Assembly: GCF_027497235.1 (NCBI RefSeq)
Contig: NZ_CP114902.1
Coordinates: forward strand, 1,501,501 to 1,565,500
Source: Micromonospora sp. WMMD1128
Lineage (GTDB): Bacteria > Actinomycetota > Actinomycetes > Mycobacteriales > Micromonosporaceae
Direction of reading: 5' to 3'
DNA: 64,000 nucleotides
The notes below the pieces were generated by a model, which saw only the letters and a program-made list of their open reading frames with translations, ran no database searches and was not told where the DNA came from. Positions 45,943 through 55,802 of this stretch are shown here, piece after piece (the stretch's first letter is position 1; each line of letters starts with the position of its first letter). Made by a program: the position numbers and the translations under genes.

Positions 45943-46940
45943 GCAGCGTCAACCGGGAGATCCATCTGGCGTCCCGCCCGGAGGGCTGGCCGACCGCCGA
46001 CAACTTCCGGCTGGTCACCACCGATGTGCCGACGCCGGGACCGGGTCAGGTCGTGGTCCGCAACCAGTTCATGTCCGTCGACCCGTACATGCGGGGGCGG
46101 ATGAACGACGCCAAGTCGTACGTGCCGCCGTTCGCGCTCGACGCCCCGCTCGACGGCGGCGCGATCGGCGAGGTGGTGGCCGGCGAGGCCGGCGGGGTCA
46201 AGCCCGGCGACGTGGTGCTGCACGGTCTCGGCTGGCGCGAGTACGCGCTCGTCGACGCCCGGGCGGTCCGCAAGGTCGATCCCGGGGTCGCCCCGGTCAG
46301 CGCCTACCTGAGCGTGCTCGGCATGACCGGGCTGACCGCGTACGCCGGTCTGCTCGACGTGGCCGCGATGCAGCCGGGGGAGACGGTCTTCGTCTCCGGC
46401 GCTGCCGGCGCGGTGGGCAGCATGGTGGGGCAGATCGCGAAGCTGCGCGGCGCCGGCCGGGTGGTCGGCAGCGCCGGCTCCCGGGCGAAGGTCGAGCGGC
46501 TGGCCGCGCTCGGTTTCGACGCGGCCTTCGACTACCACGACGGGCCGGTGTACGAGCAGCTCAAGGCCGCCGCCCCGGACGGTGTCGACGTGTACTTCGA
46601 CAACGTCGGCTCGGACCACCTGGAGGCCGCGATCGGGGCGATGAACCTGCACGGCCGGGCGGCGATCTGCGGCATGATCGCCCAGTACAACTCGGCCGAG
46701 CCGCCGGCTGCCCCGCGCAATCTGGCCCTGGTGATCGGCAAGCGGCTGACCCTGCGCGGCTTCCTCGTCGGTGACCACGGCCACCTGCGCGAACAGTTCG
46801 TCCAGGAGGTGGCCGGCTGGTTGCGGGAGGGCCGGCTCTCCTACGACGAGACCGTGGTCGACGGCATCGAGCAGGCGCCGGAGGCGTTCCTCGGCCTGCT
46901 GCGCGGCGAGAACCTCGGCAAGATGCTCGTCCGCCTCTGA
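45939..46940 (+). CDS. NADP-dependent medium-chain oxidoreductase (zinc-independent)
   Basis: A 333-residue MDR-superfamily reductase of the prostaglandin reductase/CurA group: [32 protein letters not shown], the Rossmann motif [20 protein letters not shown] and [16 protein letters not shown]. No structural zinc cysteines. It is translationally coupled to ohr, so it may reduce unsaturated carbonyls formed by lipid peroxidation under the same stress. That link is inferred from position. Confidence 0.9.
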   Translation: MSSVNREIHLASRPEGWPTADNFRLVTTDVPTPGPGQVVVRNQFMSVDPYMRGRMNDAKSYVPPFALDAPLDGGAIGEVVAGEAGGVKPGDVVLHGLGWREYALVDARAVRKVDPGVAPVSAYLSVLGMTGLTAYAGLLDVAAMQPGETVFVSGAAGAVGSMVGQIAKLRGAGRVVGSAGSRAKVERLAALGFDAAFDYHDGPVYEQLKAAAPDGVDVYFDNVGSDHLEAAIGAMNLHGRAAICGMIAQYNSAEPPAAPRNLALVIGKRLTLRGFLVGDHGHLREQFVQEVAGWLREGRLSYDETVVDGIEQAPEAFLGLLRGENLGKMLVRL

Positions 46941-46995
46941 CCGGCACGCGCGGCGGCGGTGCCCGGCCGCACCGGCCGGGCGCCGCCGCGTTGGC

Positions 46996-47001
46996 TAGGC
47001 T
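46996..47001 (+). promoter_or_regulatory. -10 box of leaderless hisF
   Basis: TAGGCT, 7 bases before ATG 47009. It gives hisF its own promoter, separate from the his operon upstream. Confidence 0.55.
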
Positions 47002-47008
47002 TTCGGGC

Positions 47009-47776
47009 ATGACGGTGGCGGTACGGGTCATCCCGTGTCTGGACGTGGACGCCGGGCGGGTGGTCAAGGGTGTCAACTTCGTCGACCTGCGCGACGCCGG
47101 CGACCCGGTGGAACTGGCGGCGGCGTACGACCGGGCCGGCGCGGACGAGCTGACGTTCCTCGACGTGACGGCGTCGTCGAGCGACCGCGGCACCATGCTC
47201 GACGTGGTCCGGCGCACCGCCGAGTCGGTCTTCATCCCGCTCACCGTGGGCGGCGGCATCCGCCGCGTCGAGGACGTGGACACGCTGCTGCGGGCCGGGG
47301 CGGACAAGGTCGGGGTGAACACCGCGGCGATCGCCCGGCCGGAGCTGATCGCCGAGATCGCCGACCGGTTCGGCCGGCAGGTGCTGGTGCTCTCGCTCGA
47401 TGTGCGGCGCGCCCCGGCGGGGGTCGCACCGAGCGGTTTCGAGGTGACCACGCACGGCGGGCGGCGGGGCACCGGCCTGGACGCGGTCGAGTGGGCCGCG
47501 CGCGGCGCCGAGCTGGGCGCGGGCGAGATCCTGCTCAACTCGATGGACGCCGACGGCACCAAGGCCGGCTTCGACCTGCCGCTGATCCAGGCGGTGCGTG
47601 TCGTGGTCGACGTGCCGGTGATCGCCAGCGGTGGCGCGGGCGCGGTGGCGCACTTCCCGCCGGCCGTCGGCGCGGGCGCCGACGCGGTGCTCGCCGCCAG
47701 CGTCTTCCACTTCGGCGAGCTGACCGTCGGCGAGGTCAAGGACGCGCTGCGCGGCGCCGGGCACCCGGTGCGCTGA
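47009..47776 (+). CDS. hisF: imidazole glycerol phosphate synthase, cyclase subunit
   Basis: A 255-residue (beta-alpha)8 barrel. Catalytic Asp residues are in [15 protein letters not shown] and [37 protein letters not shown] is the phosphate loop. It pairs with HisH to form the imidazole ring. I start it at ATG 47009; a TTG 6 codons upstream overlaps the -10 box. Confidence 0.96.
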   Translation: MTVAVRVIPCLDVDAGRVVKGVNFVDLRDAGDPVELAAAYDRAGADELTFLDVTASSSDRGTMLDVVRRTAESVFIPLTVGGGIRRVEDVDTLLRAGADKVGVNTAAIARPELIAEIADRFGRQVLVLSLDVRRAPAGVAPSGFEVTTHGGRRGTGLDAVEWAARGAELGAGEILLNSMDADGTKAGFDLPLIQAVRVVVDVPVIASGGAGAVAHFPPAVGAGADAVLAASVFHFGELTVGEVKDALRGAGHPVR

Positions 47777-47803
47777 CCCGGTCCGAGGCCACGCGCCAGC
47801 GCC

Positions 47804-47827
47804 CCGGCCGAGGTGTCCGGCGGCCGG
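47804..47827. terminator. weak hairpin between convergent hisF and the small gene
   Basis: A 7-bp stem (47804-47810 with 47821-47827) with a 10-base loop in the 54-bp gap between convergent genes. No T-tract. Confidence 0.35.
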
Positions 47828-47830
47828 CGG

Positions 47831-48292
47831 TCAGGGCCGGCCGGAGCGTCCCTCGGGGGACCGGCGCGGCATCGGGATGGAACGGACCACATATTCCTGC
47901 ACGGCCGCCGCGTGGTCGTCCTCGTCGAGCTGCCACTCGGACTCGCCGGGCGGGTGCCGGCGGGTCAGCACGCCCTGCACGGTGTCGACGGTGGTGCCCA
48001 GCCCGGCGCTGGGCCGGGTGCGCCACAGCCGTTCACCGTCCGGGGTGACCCGGAACCAGCCGTCGGAGACGCTGACCAGGCCGGCCCCGACGAGCCGGCG
48101 GACCGCCCCCTCGACCTCGTGCCGTTCCGGGATGGCCTGGTTGAGGTGGTCGGCGGTGGAGAGGACGTCGGTGAGGCGTACCCCCTCGGGGCGGCGTGTG
48201 GCGGCGGCCCGGCGGTGCCGGCCGGCGCCGCTCGCGATGACCAACGCGACGAAGATCCAGGCGTCGCTCCAACGCCATCCGTTCTCCCCCAT
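47831..48292 (-). CDS. small protein with winged-helix-like region, unknown function
   Basis: A 153-residue protein: a short hydrophobic start (WRWSDAWIFVALVIASG), then a region (about 38-100) with LTDVLSTADHLNQAIPERHEVEGAVRRLVGAGLV split over the first helices and a WFRVTPDGERLW strand-turn, which looks like a winged helix, and an acidic tail. ATG 48292. I do not recognise the family; the DNA-binding guess comes from its secondary-structure pattern only. Confidence 0.6.
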   Translation of the reverse strand: MGENGWRWSDAWIFVALVIASGAGRHRRAAATRRPEGVRLTDVLSTADHLNQAIPERHEVEGAVRRLVGAGLVSVSDGWFRVTPDGERLWRTRPSAGLGTTVDTVQGVLTRRHPPGESEWQLDEDDHAAAVQEYVVRSIPMPRRSPEGRSGRP

Positions 48293-48409
48293 GCACGCAT
48301 GATGCCCGCCCGCGACGCCGGAGGAAACACCCGGTTTTCGCCGGCGCGCGTCGTTGCAGCTCAGAGCCGTTGAAGCGGGCGCGCGCGGTGGCGGTGGGCC
48401 GGGTGTTGC

Positions 48410-49042
48410 TCACGCAGCGTAGGCGGCGACCGGGCGGGGTGGCATCGCGAAGATCGGGATGAACAGTTGGGCGAGCGGCCCGATGGCAAGCGCGTAGGCC
48501 ACGGTGCCGAGGCCGACCGTCCCGCCGAGCAGCCAGCCGAGGCCCAGCACGGTCACCTCGATGGCGGTCCGGACCAGCCGGAGCGACAGGCGGGGGTGGC
48601 GGGCGGTGAGGCCGGTCATCAGGCCGTCGCGTGGCCCGGGGCCGAGGCCGGCGCCGAGGTAGAGCCCGGTGGCGGCGCCGTTGGCGACGATGCCGGTGAC
48701 CAGCAGCGCGGCGCGCGCCGGCAGGCCCTCGCCCGGTGGCAGCACGACCAGGGTGGCGTCGACGACCAGCCCGACCACCACGACGTTGCTGATCGTGCCG
48801 AGACCGGGCCGCTGCCGCAGCGGGATCCAGAGCAGCAGCACCACGGCGCCGACGGCGATGGTGACGGTGCCGAAGGAGAGGCCGGTCTGCCGGGCGAGCC
48901 CCTGGTGGAACACGTCCCACGGGTCGAGTCCGAGTTCGGAACGGATCATCAGCGCCATGCTGACCCCGTAGACGGCCAGGCCGGCGTAGAGCTGGGTGAG
49001 CCGCCGCACCGGCCGGTGCCGGAGATTGCCAAGCTGTGCCAT
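48410..49042 (-). CDS. yczE: YczE-type membrane protein
   Basis: A 210-residue membrane protein with about five helices: RLTQLYAGLAVYGVSMALMI, SELGLDPWDVFHQGLARQTG, and LYLGAGLGPGPRDGLMTGL. These Pro-Trp-Asp and Gly-Pro-Arg-Asp stretches are typical of YczE. ATG 49042 follows TAGGGT by 7 bases (leaderless). It is divergent from a MocR-type regulator, an arrangement known for the YczR/YczE pair. The transported or sensed compound is unknown. Confidence 0.87.
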   Translation of the reverse strand: MAQLGNLRHRPVRRLTQLYAGLAVYGVSMALMIRSELGLDPWDVFHQGLARQTGLSFGTVTIAVGAVVLLLWIPLRQRPGLGTISNVVVVGLVVDATLVVLPPGEGLPARAALLVTGIVANGAATGLYLGAGLGPGPRDGLMTGLTARHPRLSLRLVRTAIEVTVLGLGWLLGGTVGLGTVAYALAIGPLAQLFIPIFAMPPRPVAAYAA

Positions 49043-49049
49043 GCATGCC

Positions 49050-49088
49050 ACCCTAGGTGCCAATTGATGAAGGTGAAGAGGCCAATTC
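49050..49088. promoter_or_regulatory. shared yczE / mocR promoter-operator region
   Basis: The minus-strand -10 TAGGGT (49050-49055) serves yczE. Two direct GCCAATT copies (49059-49065 and 49081-49087) lie 22 bases apart, about two helical turns, and a third CCCAATTGG lies just inside the regulator gene near 49124. They are candidate MocR/YczR sites, since regulators of this class bind direct repeats. Confidence 0.45.
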
Positions 49089-49101
49089 CGGAGGTGTGGC
49101 C

Positions 49102-50553
49102 ATGACCAGCCAGGTGCGCGGTGCCCAATTGGCGCGGTTGCTCGGTCAGTGGCACGCCCTGCCGGGCCGCCGCCGCAGCCCCGACTACGTGGCGCTGGCC
49201 GCCGCCGTCCGTGGTCTGCTGGCAGACGCCCGCCTCCCGCTCGGGATCCGCCTGCCGGCTGAACGGGAACTGGCGGAAGCGTTACGGATCAGCCGGACCA
49301 CCGTCACGGCCGCGTACCGCGAACTGCGGGAGACCGGCCACCTGGCCAGCCGGCGCGGTGCCGGGAGCTGGACCATGCTGCCCGGCACCCACCGGGTGGC
49401 CAGCACCGGCCTGTGGACGCCGCTCGACGACCGGGAGATGATCGACCTCGGTGTGGCCGCGCTGTCCGCCCCGCCGCAGCTCGTCCCCGCCGCCCGGGCG
49501 GCGGCCGAGGACCTGCCCCGCTACCTCGGCGGCGCCGGCTACCACCCGACCGGCATCATCGAGCTGCGCGAGGCGGTGGCCCGCGGGTACACCGAGCGCG
49601 GGCTGGCCACCAGCCCCGAGCAGATCATGGTCACCAGCGGCACCCAGCACGCGCTCGACCTGGTGCTGCGCCTGGCCCTGTCGCCCGGCGGCGCGGTGCT
49701 CGTCGAGTCGCCCACCTACCCCAACGCGCTCGCCGCGCTCGCCGCCCGGCGGGCCCGGATCACCACCCACGGGCTCTCCGACGACGGCTGGGACGCCGAC
49801 CTGCTGTTCGGCAGTCTCCGGCAGACCCGGCCGAAGCTCGCGTACGTGATTCCGGAGTTCCACAACCCGACCGGCCACCTGATGGCGGCCGACCTGCGGG
49901 AGCGGCTGGTCGGCGCGGCCCACGCGGCCGGCACCGACCTGGTGGTCGACGAGTCCTTCGTCGACCTGCCGCTCGACGGCACGCCGCTGCCGCCGCCGGT
50001 GGCGGTCTTCGACAGGCACTCCCGGGTGATCAGCATCGGCGGGATGAGCAAACCCTACTGGGGTGGACTGCGGATCGGCTGGGTGCGCGCCTCCGCACCC
50101 CAGGTGCAGCGGCTGGCCGCCGCCCGGGTCGGGGTGGACATGGCCAGCCCGGTGCTTGACCAGCTCGTCGCGGTGCACCTGCTCACCCAGGCCCCGACCA
50201 TCGTCGCGGCCCGCCGCGCGCAGCTCGCCGCCCAACGGGACGCCCTGGTCGCCGCGCTCGCCGACCGCCTGCCCGACTGGCGGGTCACCGTCCCGCGCGG
50301 CGGCGTCACGCTCTGGGCCGAGCTGGACGGCCCGATCTCCAGCGCGCTGGCCCGGGCCGCCGAGGAGGTCGGCGTACGGCTGGCGCCCGGCCCCCGGTTC
50401 GGGCTGGACGGGACGCTGGAGCGGTTCCTCCGGCTGCCCTTCACCCTGCCCGCCACCGAGCTGGTGGAGGCGGTCGGGCGGCTCGCCGCGGTCCGCTACG
50501 ACCTGGACCGGGCCGGTCGCCCGCAGTGGCGGGAGCCGAGCGTCATCGCCTGA
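49102..50553 (+). CDS. MocR/PdxR-like regulator (GntR HTH fused to aminotransferase domain)
   Basis: A 483-residue chimera. The GntR-type winged helix (about 25-90: LPLGIRLPAERELAEALRIS, RTTVTAAYRELRETGHL) is followed by a fold-type I aminotransferase domain (about 120-470) with VTSGTQHALDLVLRLALSPG, YVIPEFHNPTGHLM and the PLP lysine in IGGMSKPYWGGLRIGW. ATG 49102 behind GGAGGT. By its divergent position it probably controls yczE (YczR type). The effector is likely PLP or a derivative. Confidence 0.92.
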   Translation: MTSQVRGAQLARLLGQWHALPGRRRSPDYVALAAAVRGLLADARLPLGIRLPAERELAEALRISRTTVTAAYRELRETGHLASRRGAGSWTMLPGTHRVASTGLWTPLDDREMIDLGVAALSAPPQLVPAARAAAEDLPRYLGGAGYHPTGIIELREAVARGYTERGLATSPEQIMVTSGTQHALDLVLRLALSPGGAVLVESPTYPNALAALAARRARITTHGLSDDGWDADLLFGSLRQTRPKLAYVIPEFHNPTGHLMAADLRERLVGAAHAAGTDLVVDESFVDLPLDGTPLPPPVAVFDRHSRVISIGGMSKPYWGGLRIGWVRASAPQVQRLAAARVGVDMASPVLDQLVAVHLLTQAPTIVAARRAQLAAQRDALVAALADRLPDWRVTVPRGGVTLWAELDGPISSALARAAEEVGVRLAPGPRFGLDGTLERFLRLPFTLPATELVEAVGRLAAVRYDLDRAGRPQWREPSVIA

Positions 50554-50619
50554 CGCCCGTTCCGGTGGGGATCGGTGGAACGGGACCATCGGCTCGGGAG
50601 GTGCCCGCAGACTGCCCGG

Positions 50620-51927
50620 GTGGGAGACTCCGCCGGTGTCCGGTCGTCGCGCGCCGTGCGGGCCGGCGCGCCCGGTTCCCGGACCACCCGGCTGGAACTC
50701 TTCTACGACCTGGTCTTCGTCTTCGCGTTCCTCAGCGTCACCACGCTCACCGCCTCCGAACTCACCCCGGTCAACCTCTACCGCTTCCTGCTGGTGCTGG
50801 CGCTGCTCTGGTGGTCGTGGACCGGCTTCGCCCGGATGGGCAACGCGATCCGCGCCGACCAGGGCGTGCTGCCGCTCGTCGGCTTCGTCACCGTGGCGGC
50901 GACGTTCCTGCTGGTGCTCAGCGTCCCCGGCGCGTTCGTGGACCGTCCCGGCGGGCTGCCCGGCCCGCTCGTCTTCGCCGGCTGCTACTTCGTGATCCGG
51001 GTGGCCCAGCTCACCGTCTTCGGCTGGGTCGACCGCGCCGACCCGGTCCGCCGTCAACGGTTCCTCCTGCGTGCCTCGGTCCCGGCCGTGGCCACCGCGC
51101 TGCTGCTGGTCGCCGGCACGGTGCCGGCCCGGCTGCCGCAGGAGCGGTTCGCGGTGGGGTTGCAACTGGCGCTCTGGACGCTCGCCGTGCTTGTCGAGTA
51201 CGTGGTCGGGTCCACCCTGGCCCGACGCTGGTGGGTGGTGGTCTCGGCCGGGCACTGGGCGGAACGGCACGCGCTGATGGTGCTCGTCGCGCTCGGCGAA
51301 TCGATCATCGCGCTGGGGCTCGGCCCGAAACGCGGGCTGCCGCTGACCGGGCCGGTGGCGGTGGCCGCGCTGCTCGGCATCCTGATCGTGGCGGCGCTCT
51401 GGTGGGTCTACTTCGACACGCTGGCGTTCGCGCTGGAACAGGCGCTGCACCACGCCCGGGACCAGGCCGCCCGGCTGCGGCTGGCCCGCGCGGTCTACAC
51501 CTTCCTGCACCTGCCGATGGTCACCGGCATCATCCTCTACGCGCTCGGCCTGAAGGACCTGCTGACCGAGGTCGCCGACCCGCCGACCCCGGACTGGGGC
51601 TGGCCGCTCGGCGGCTTCTGGGGCGGCGTCATCTTCGGTGGCGTCGCGCTCTACCTGCTCAGCATCGCCGGGTGCTGGTGGCTGACGGTGGGCGAGGTGC
51701 ACCTGCCGCTGCTGGTCACCGTGGCGGCGCTCGCCGCGGCCGGCCCGTTCGCGTTCCGGATCCCGGAGGTGGTCGCGCTCGGCGTGCTGTGGGTGCTCAC
51801 CGGCGCCGGCGTGGCCTGGGAGACCCGCAGCGAGGACGGCCGCCGGCGGCGGGTGCGCCGGCTCGCCCTGGAGGAGCAGCTCGCCGCCGAGGCCGAGCAG
51901 AGCCGGTGGCGGCAGCGGCACCTGTGA
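50620..51927 (+). CDS. low-temperature requirement A (LtrA) family membrane protein
   Basis: A 435-residue protein with about 12 membrane helices. It begins with the family signature RTTRLELFYDLVFVFAF and contains WWSWTGFARMGNAIRAD and AERHALMVLVALGESIIALGL. The start is uncertain: GTG 50620 (VGDSAGVRSS) or GTG 50575. It has a charged cytoplasmic tail rich in Arg and Glu. Biochemical function is not established for this family. Confidence 0.85.
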   Translation: MGDSAGVRSSRAVRAGAPGSRTTRLELFYDLVFVFAFLSVTTLTASELTPVNLYRFLLVLALLWWSWTGFARMGNAIRADQGVLPLVGFVTVAATFLLVLSVPGAFVDRPGGLPGPLVFAGCYFVIRVAQLTVFGWVDRADPVRRQRFLLRASVPAVATALLLVAGTVPARLPQERFAVGLQLALWTLAVLVEYVVGSTLARRWWVVVSAGHWAERHALMVLVALGESIIALGLGPKRGLPLTGPVAVAALLGILIVAALWWVYFDTLAFALEQALHHARDQAARLRLARAVYTFLHLPMVTGIILYALGLKDLLTEVADPPTPDWGWPLGGFWGGVIFGGVALYLLSIAGCWWLTVGEVHLPLLVTVAALAAAGPFAFRIPEVVALGVLWVLTGAGVAWETRSEDGRRRRVRRLALEEQLAAEAEQSRWRQRHL

Positions 51928-51948
51928 CGACCGGCGCCGTCGCGCGCC

Positions 51949-51978
51949 GGCCGTGCCCCGGGACGGTGGGGCACGGCC
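51949..51978. terminator. bidirectional hairpin between convergent ltrA-like and fadD genes
   Basis: A perfect 11-bp stem (51949-51959 with 51968-51978) and 8-base loop in the 72-bp gap between two convergent genes. Confidence 0.6.
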
Positions 51979-51999
51979 CGCGCGGCGTCCGGGGGCACG

Positions 52000-53826
<1,827 letters not shown>

Positions 53827-53927
53827 CGTTGGCGCCGCCTTCGGGGTGGAGGGGCGTGACGGGGGTCACGCCGATCTGCGGTTACCGAAGGGTATTGCCT
53901 GTACCGGGGCAGCGGCTAGCCCCGGGA

Positions 53928-54878
53928 TCAGGTGTAGCGGGCGGCGGCGCGGGACCAGTCGTACGTGGCCCGGACCCAGTCCCGCCGGGTCGCCAGGAAC
54001 GCGCGCAGCCCGTCGTCGGCCCCGGCGACGAGTGCCGCGTCCCGTTCCGCGTACGCCGCGAGCGCCGCGTTGAACCGGGCCGCCGCCGCGGCGAGCGCCG
54101 CCTCCTCGCCCTGCCCGGTCTCGCCGGCGATCGTGGTGACCAGGTTGTGCGCCGCCGGGGCGCCGCCGCGTTCCTTGGCGTAGGAGAACAGGTCGTTGCA
54201 CCAGCAGACCAGGTCGGTGGCGAGCGCGTCCAGCACGGCCAGCGCCGGATCGGCCCGATGGGCCGGCCCGGATCGCGCCGGACGGGTCAGGTCGGTCACC
54301 GTGAAGCTGGGCCGTACGCCGCCGGTGTGCCGGCGCATCTGCACGTACTCGGCCACCCCGGGCACCCGGTGACGTTCCCGGTTGGCCGCCTCCCAGAGCA
54401 GTGCCAGCAGGTATTCACGCAACTGGCTGACCAGGCGCAACAGCAGCGCGGGCCGCTGCGCCTCGCGGGCCCGCCGGCACAGGTCGTGCAGGGCCACGGC
54501 GAGCGGATCCCCGCCGGCCGGGCCGGCCGGGGCCGGGTCGCCGAGCCGGTCGAGCACGGTCAGCAACGCCGCCACGGTGGGCGCGAGCCGGACCGGGTCG
54601 GTGCCCAGCCCGTCGTCGTCGCAGGCGTCGTCCACCACGAACAGCCAGTTGATCAGGTCGGTGAGCAGGCGCAGGCCGCCGGGGGACGCCTCCGGGCAGG
54701 CCCGCCCGGCCAGCTCGGCGGCGTGCGCGCCGGCCAGCCGGCGCTGCCCGGCGGGGTCGTCGACCAGGCCGAGGTCACGGACCCAGCCGGCGCTCTCCGC
54801 GGCAACGCCTTCCACGGCGGGGTGCCGCCGTGCCGGAAAGGGCGGCTCGTGCAGCGCCGCGAGCGCGAAGCCACGCAT
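53928..54878 (-). CDS. class I terpene synthase
   Basis: A 316-residue protein with the metal-binding set of bacterial terpene cyclases: Asp-rich VVDDACDDD (83-89), NSE-type NDLFSYAKE (228-236), the effector-region Arg/Gly in RRHTGGVRPSF (182-192) and the C-terminal RY pair (314-315). All helical, size typical of mono-domain cyclases. It should ionise a prenyl diphosphate, probably farnesyl or geranyl. No prenyl transferase, P450 or other tailoring gene is adjacent. ATG 54878 behind GGGGG. The product cannot be deduced. Confidence 0.88.
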   Translation of the reverse strand: MRGFALAALHEPPFPARRHPAVEGVAAESAGWVRDLGLVDDPAGQRRLAGAHAAELAGRACPEASPGGLRLLTDLINWLFVVDDACDDDGLGTDPVRLAPTVAALLTVLDRLGDPAPAGPAGGDPLAVALHDLCRRAREAQRPALLLRLVSQLREYLLALLWEAANRERHRVPGVAEYVQMRRHTGGVRPSFTVTDLTRPARSGPAHRADPALAVLDALATDLVCWCNDLFSYAKERGGAPAAHNLVTTIAGETGQGEEAALAAAAARFNAALAAYAERDAALVAGADDGLRAFLATRRDWVRATYDWSRAAARYT

Positions 54879-55004
54879 CCATGCCCCCTGTCCGCCGCCC
54901 GTGCGGCCGGGTGACGGGCAGGAGCGTACGGCAGAAACGGATCGGTGAGCATCGTTGGAGATGCAATTTTCACGATGGGTCGGTCACCGACCGCACACCC
55001 TGGG

Positions 55005-55634
55005 TCACAGGCCCAGTTCGGCGGTGCGCAGGCGGTGTGCGGCACCGCTCGGACCGTCCACCTGGACCCGGGCCACCCGCTGCCGGCCGGTCAGGAACAG
55101 GACGAGTTCCCCCGGCGCGCCCACCAGGCGCAGCCGTTCACCGCCCCGCCCGCCCCGCACCTCGCCGTGCCCGGGCGCCTGCACCAGCACCTCGGCCGGG
55201 AAGCGCCGCAGCGCCATCCGGGCCAGCAGGGCGACCCGCTTCCACAGCACCGCCTGCTGCCCGGCCGGGAGGTCGCGTGGACGCCAGCCGGACCGGGCCC
55301 GGCGCACGTCCTCGTGGTGGATGAAGAACTCCATGCCGTTCGCCAGCTCGTCGGTGAGCGGGTTGCTCACCGGGCTCCACACCGGCGGGCGGCGGACCCG
55401 GGCGACCAGGTCGGCGTACGGGCCGGCGGCGATCCGGCGACGGACCGCCTCGCCGTAACCGCGCAGCGGCGGCAGCAGGAGCCCGCCGGCCGCGTCCGGG
55501 CGACGCTCCCGCACCAGCAGGTGCGCCGCCAGGTCACGGGTGGTCCACCCCTCGTTGACCGTCGGCGCGTCCGGTCCCAGTTCCAGCATCAGGTCGGCGA
55601 GCGCCTCGCGCTCCGCTCGGGCGTACCGCGGCAT
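55005..55634 (-). CDS. TIGR03085-type DinB/maleylpyruvate-isomerase-like protein
   Basis: A 209-residue protein of the mycothiol-dependent, DinB-like superfamily. It has the His motif TRDLAAHLLVRERRPDAA near residue 36-53 and the second metal-ligand motif NGMEFFIHHEDVRRAR. ATG 55634 (MPRYARAERE) follows TACGAT (55641-55646, minus strand) by 6 bases, so it is probably leaderless. Such proteins bind a divalent metal with three histidines; the reaction is not known. Confidence 0.87.
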   Translation of the reverse strand: MPRYARAEREALADLMLELGPDAPTVNEGWTTRDLAAHLLVRERRPDAAGGLLLPPLRGYGEAVRRRIAAGPYADLVARVRRPPVWSPVSNPLTDELANGMEFFIHHEDVRRARSGWRPRDLPAGQQAVLWKRVALLARMALRRFPAEVLVQAPGHGEVRGGRGGERLRLVGAPGELVLFLTGRQRVARVQVDGPSGAAHRLRTAELGL

Positions 55635-55802
55635 GGCCCGATCGTAGGCCCCACCGGGCGGATCGGCGCGCGGTAACCGCGCGGCGGGCGGCGACCGGCC
55701 GGTCACCGCCCGCCGCCGTCGGTGGTCCGTGGGAACGTGACGGCGGACATATCCGCGCGGGTCGGCGGCGGTGGCGGCGAGCGGTAAGGATGGGGGAGAA
55801 AA

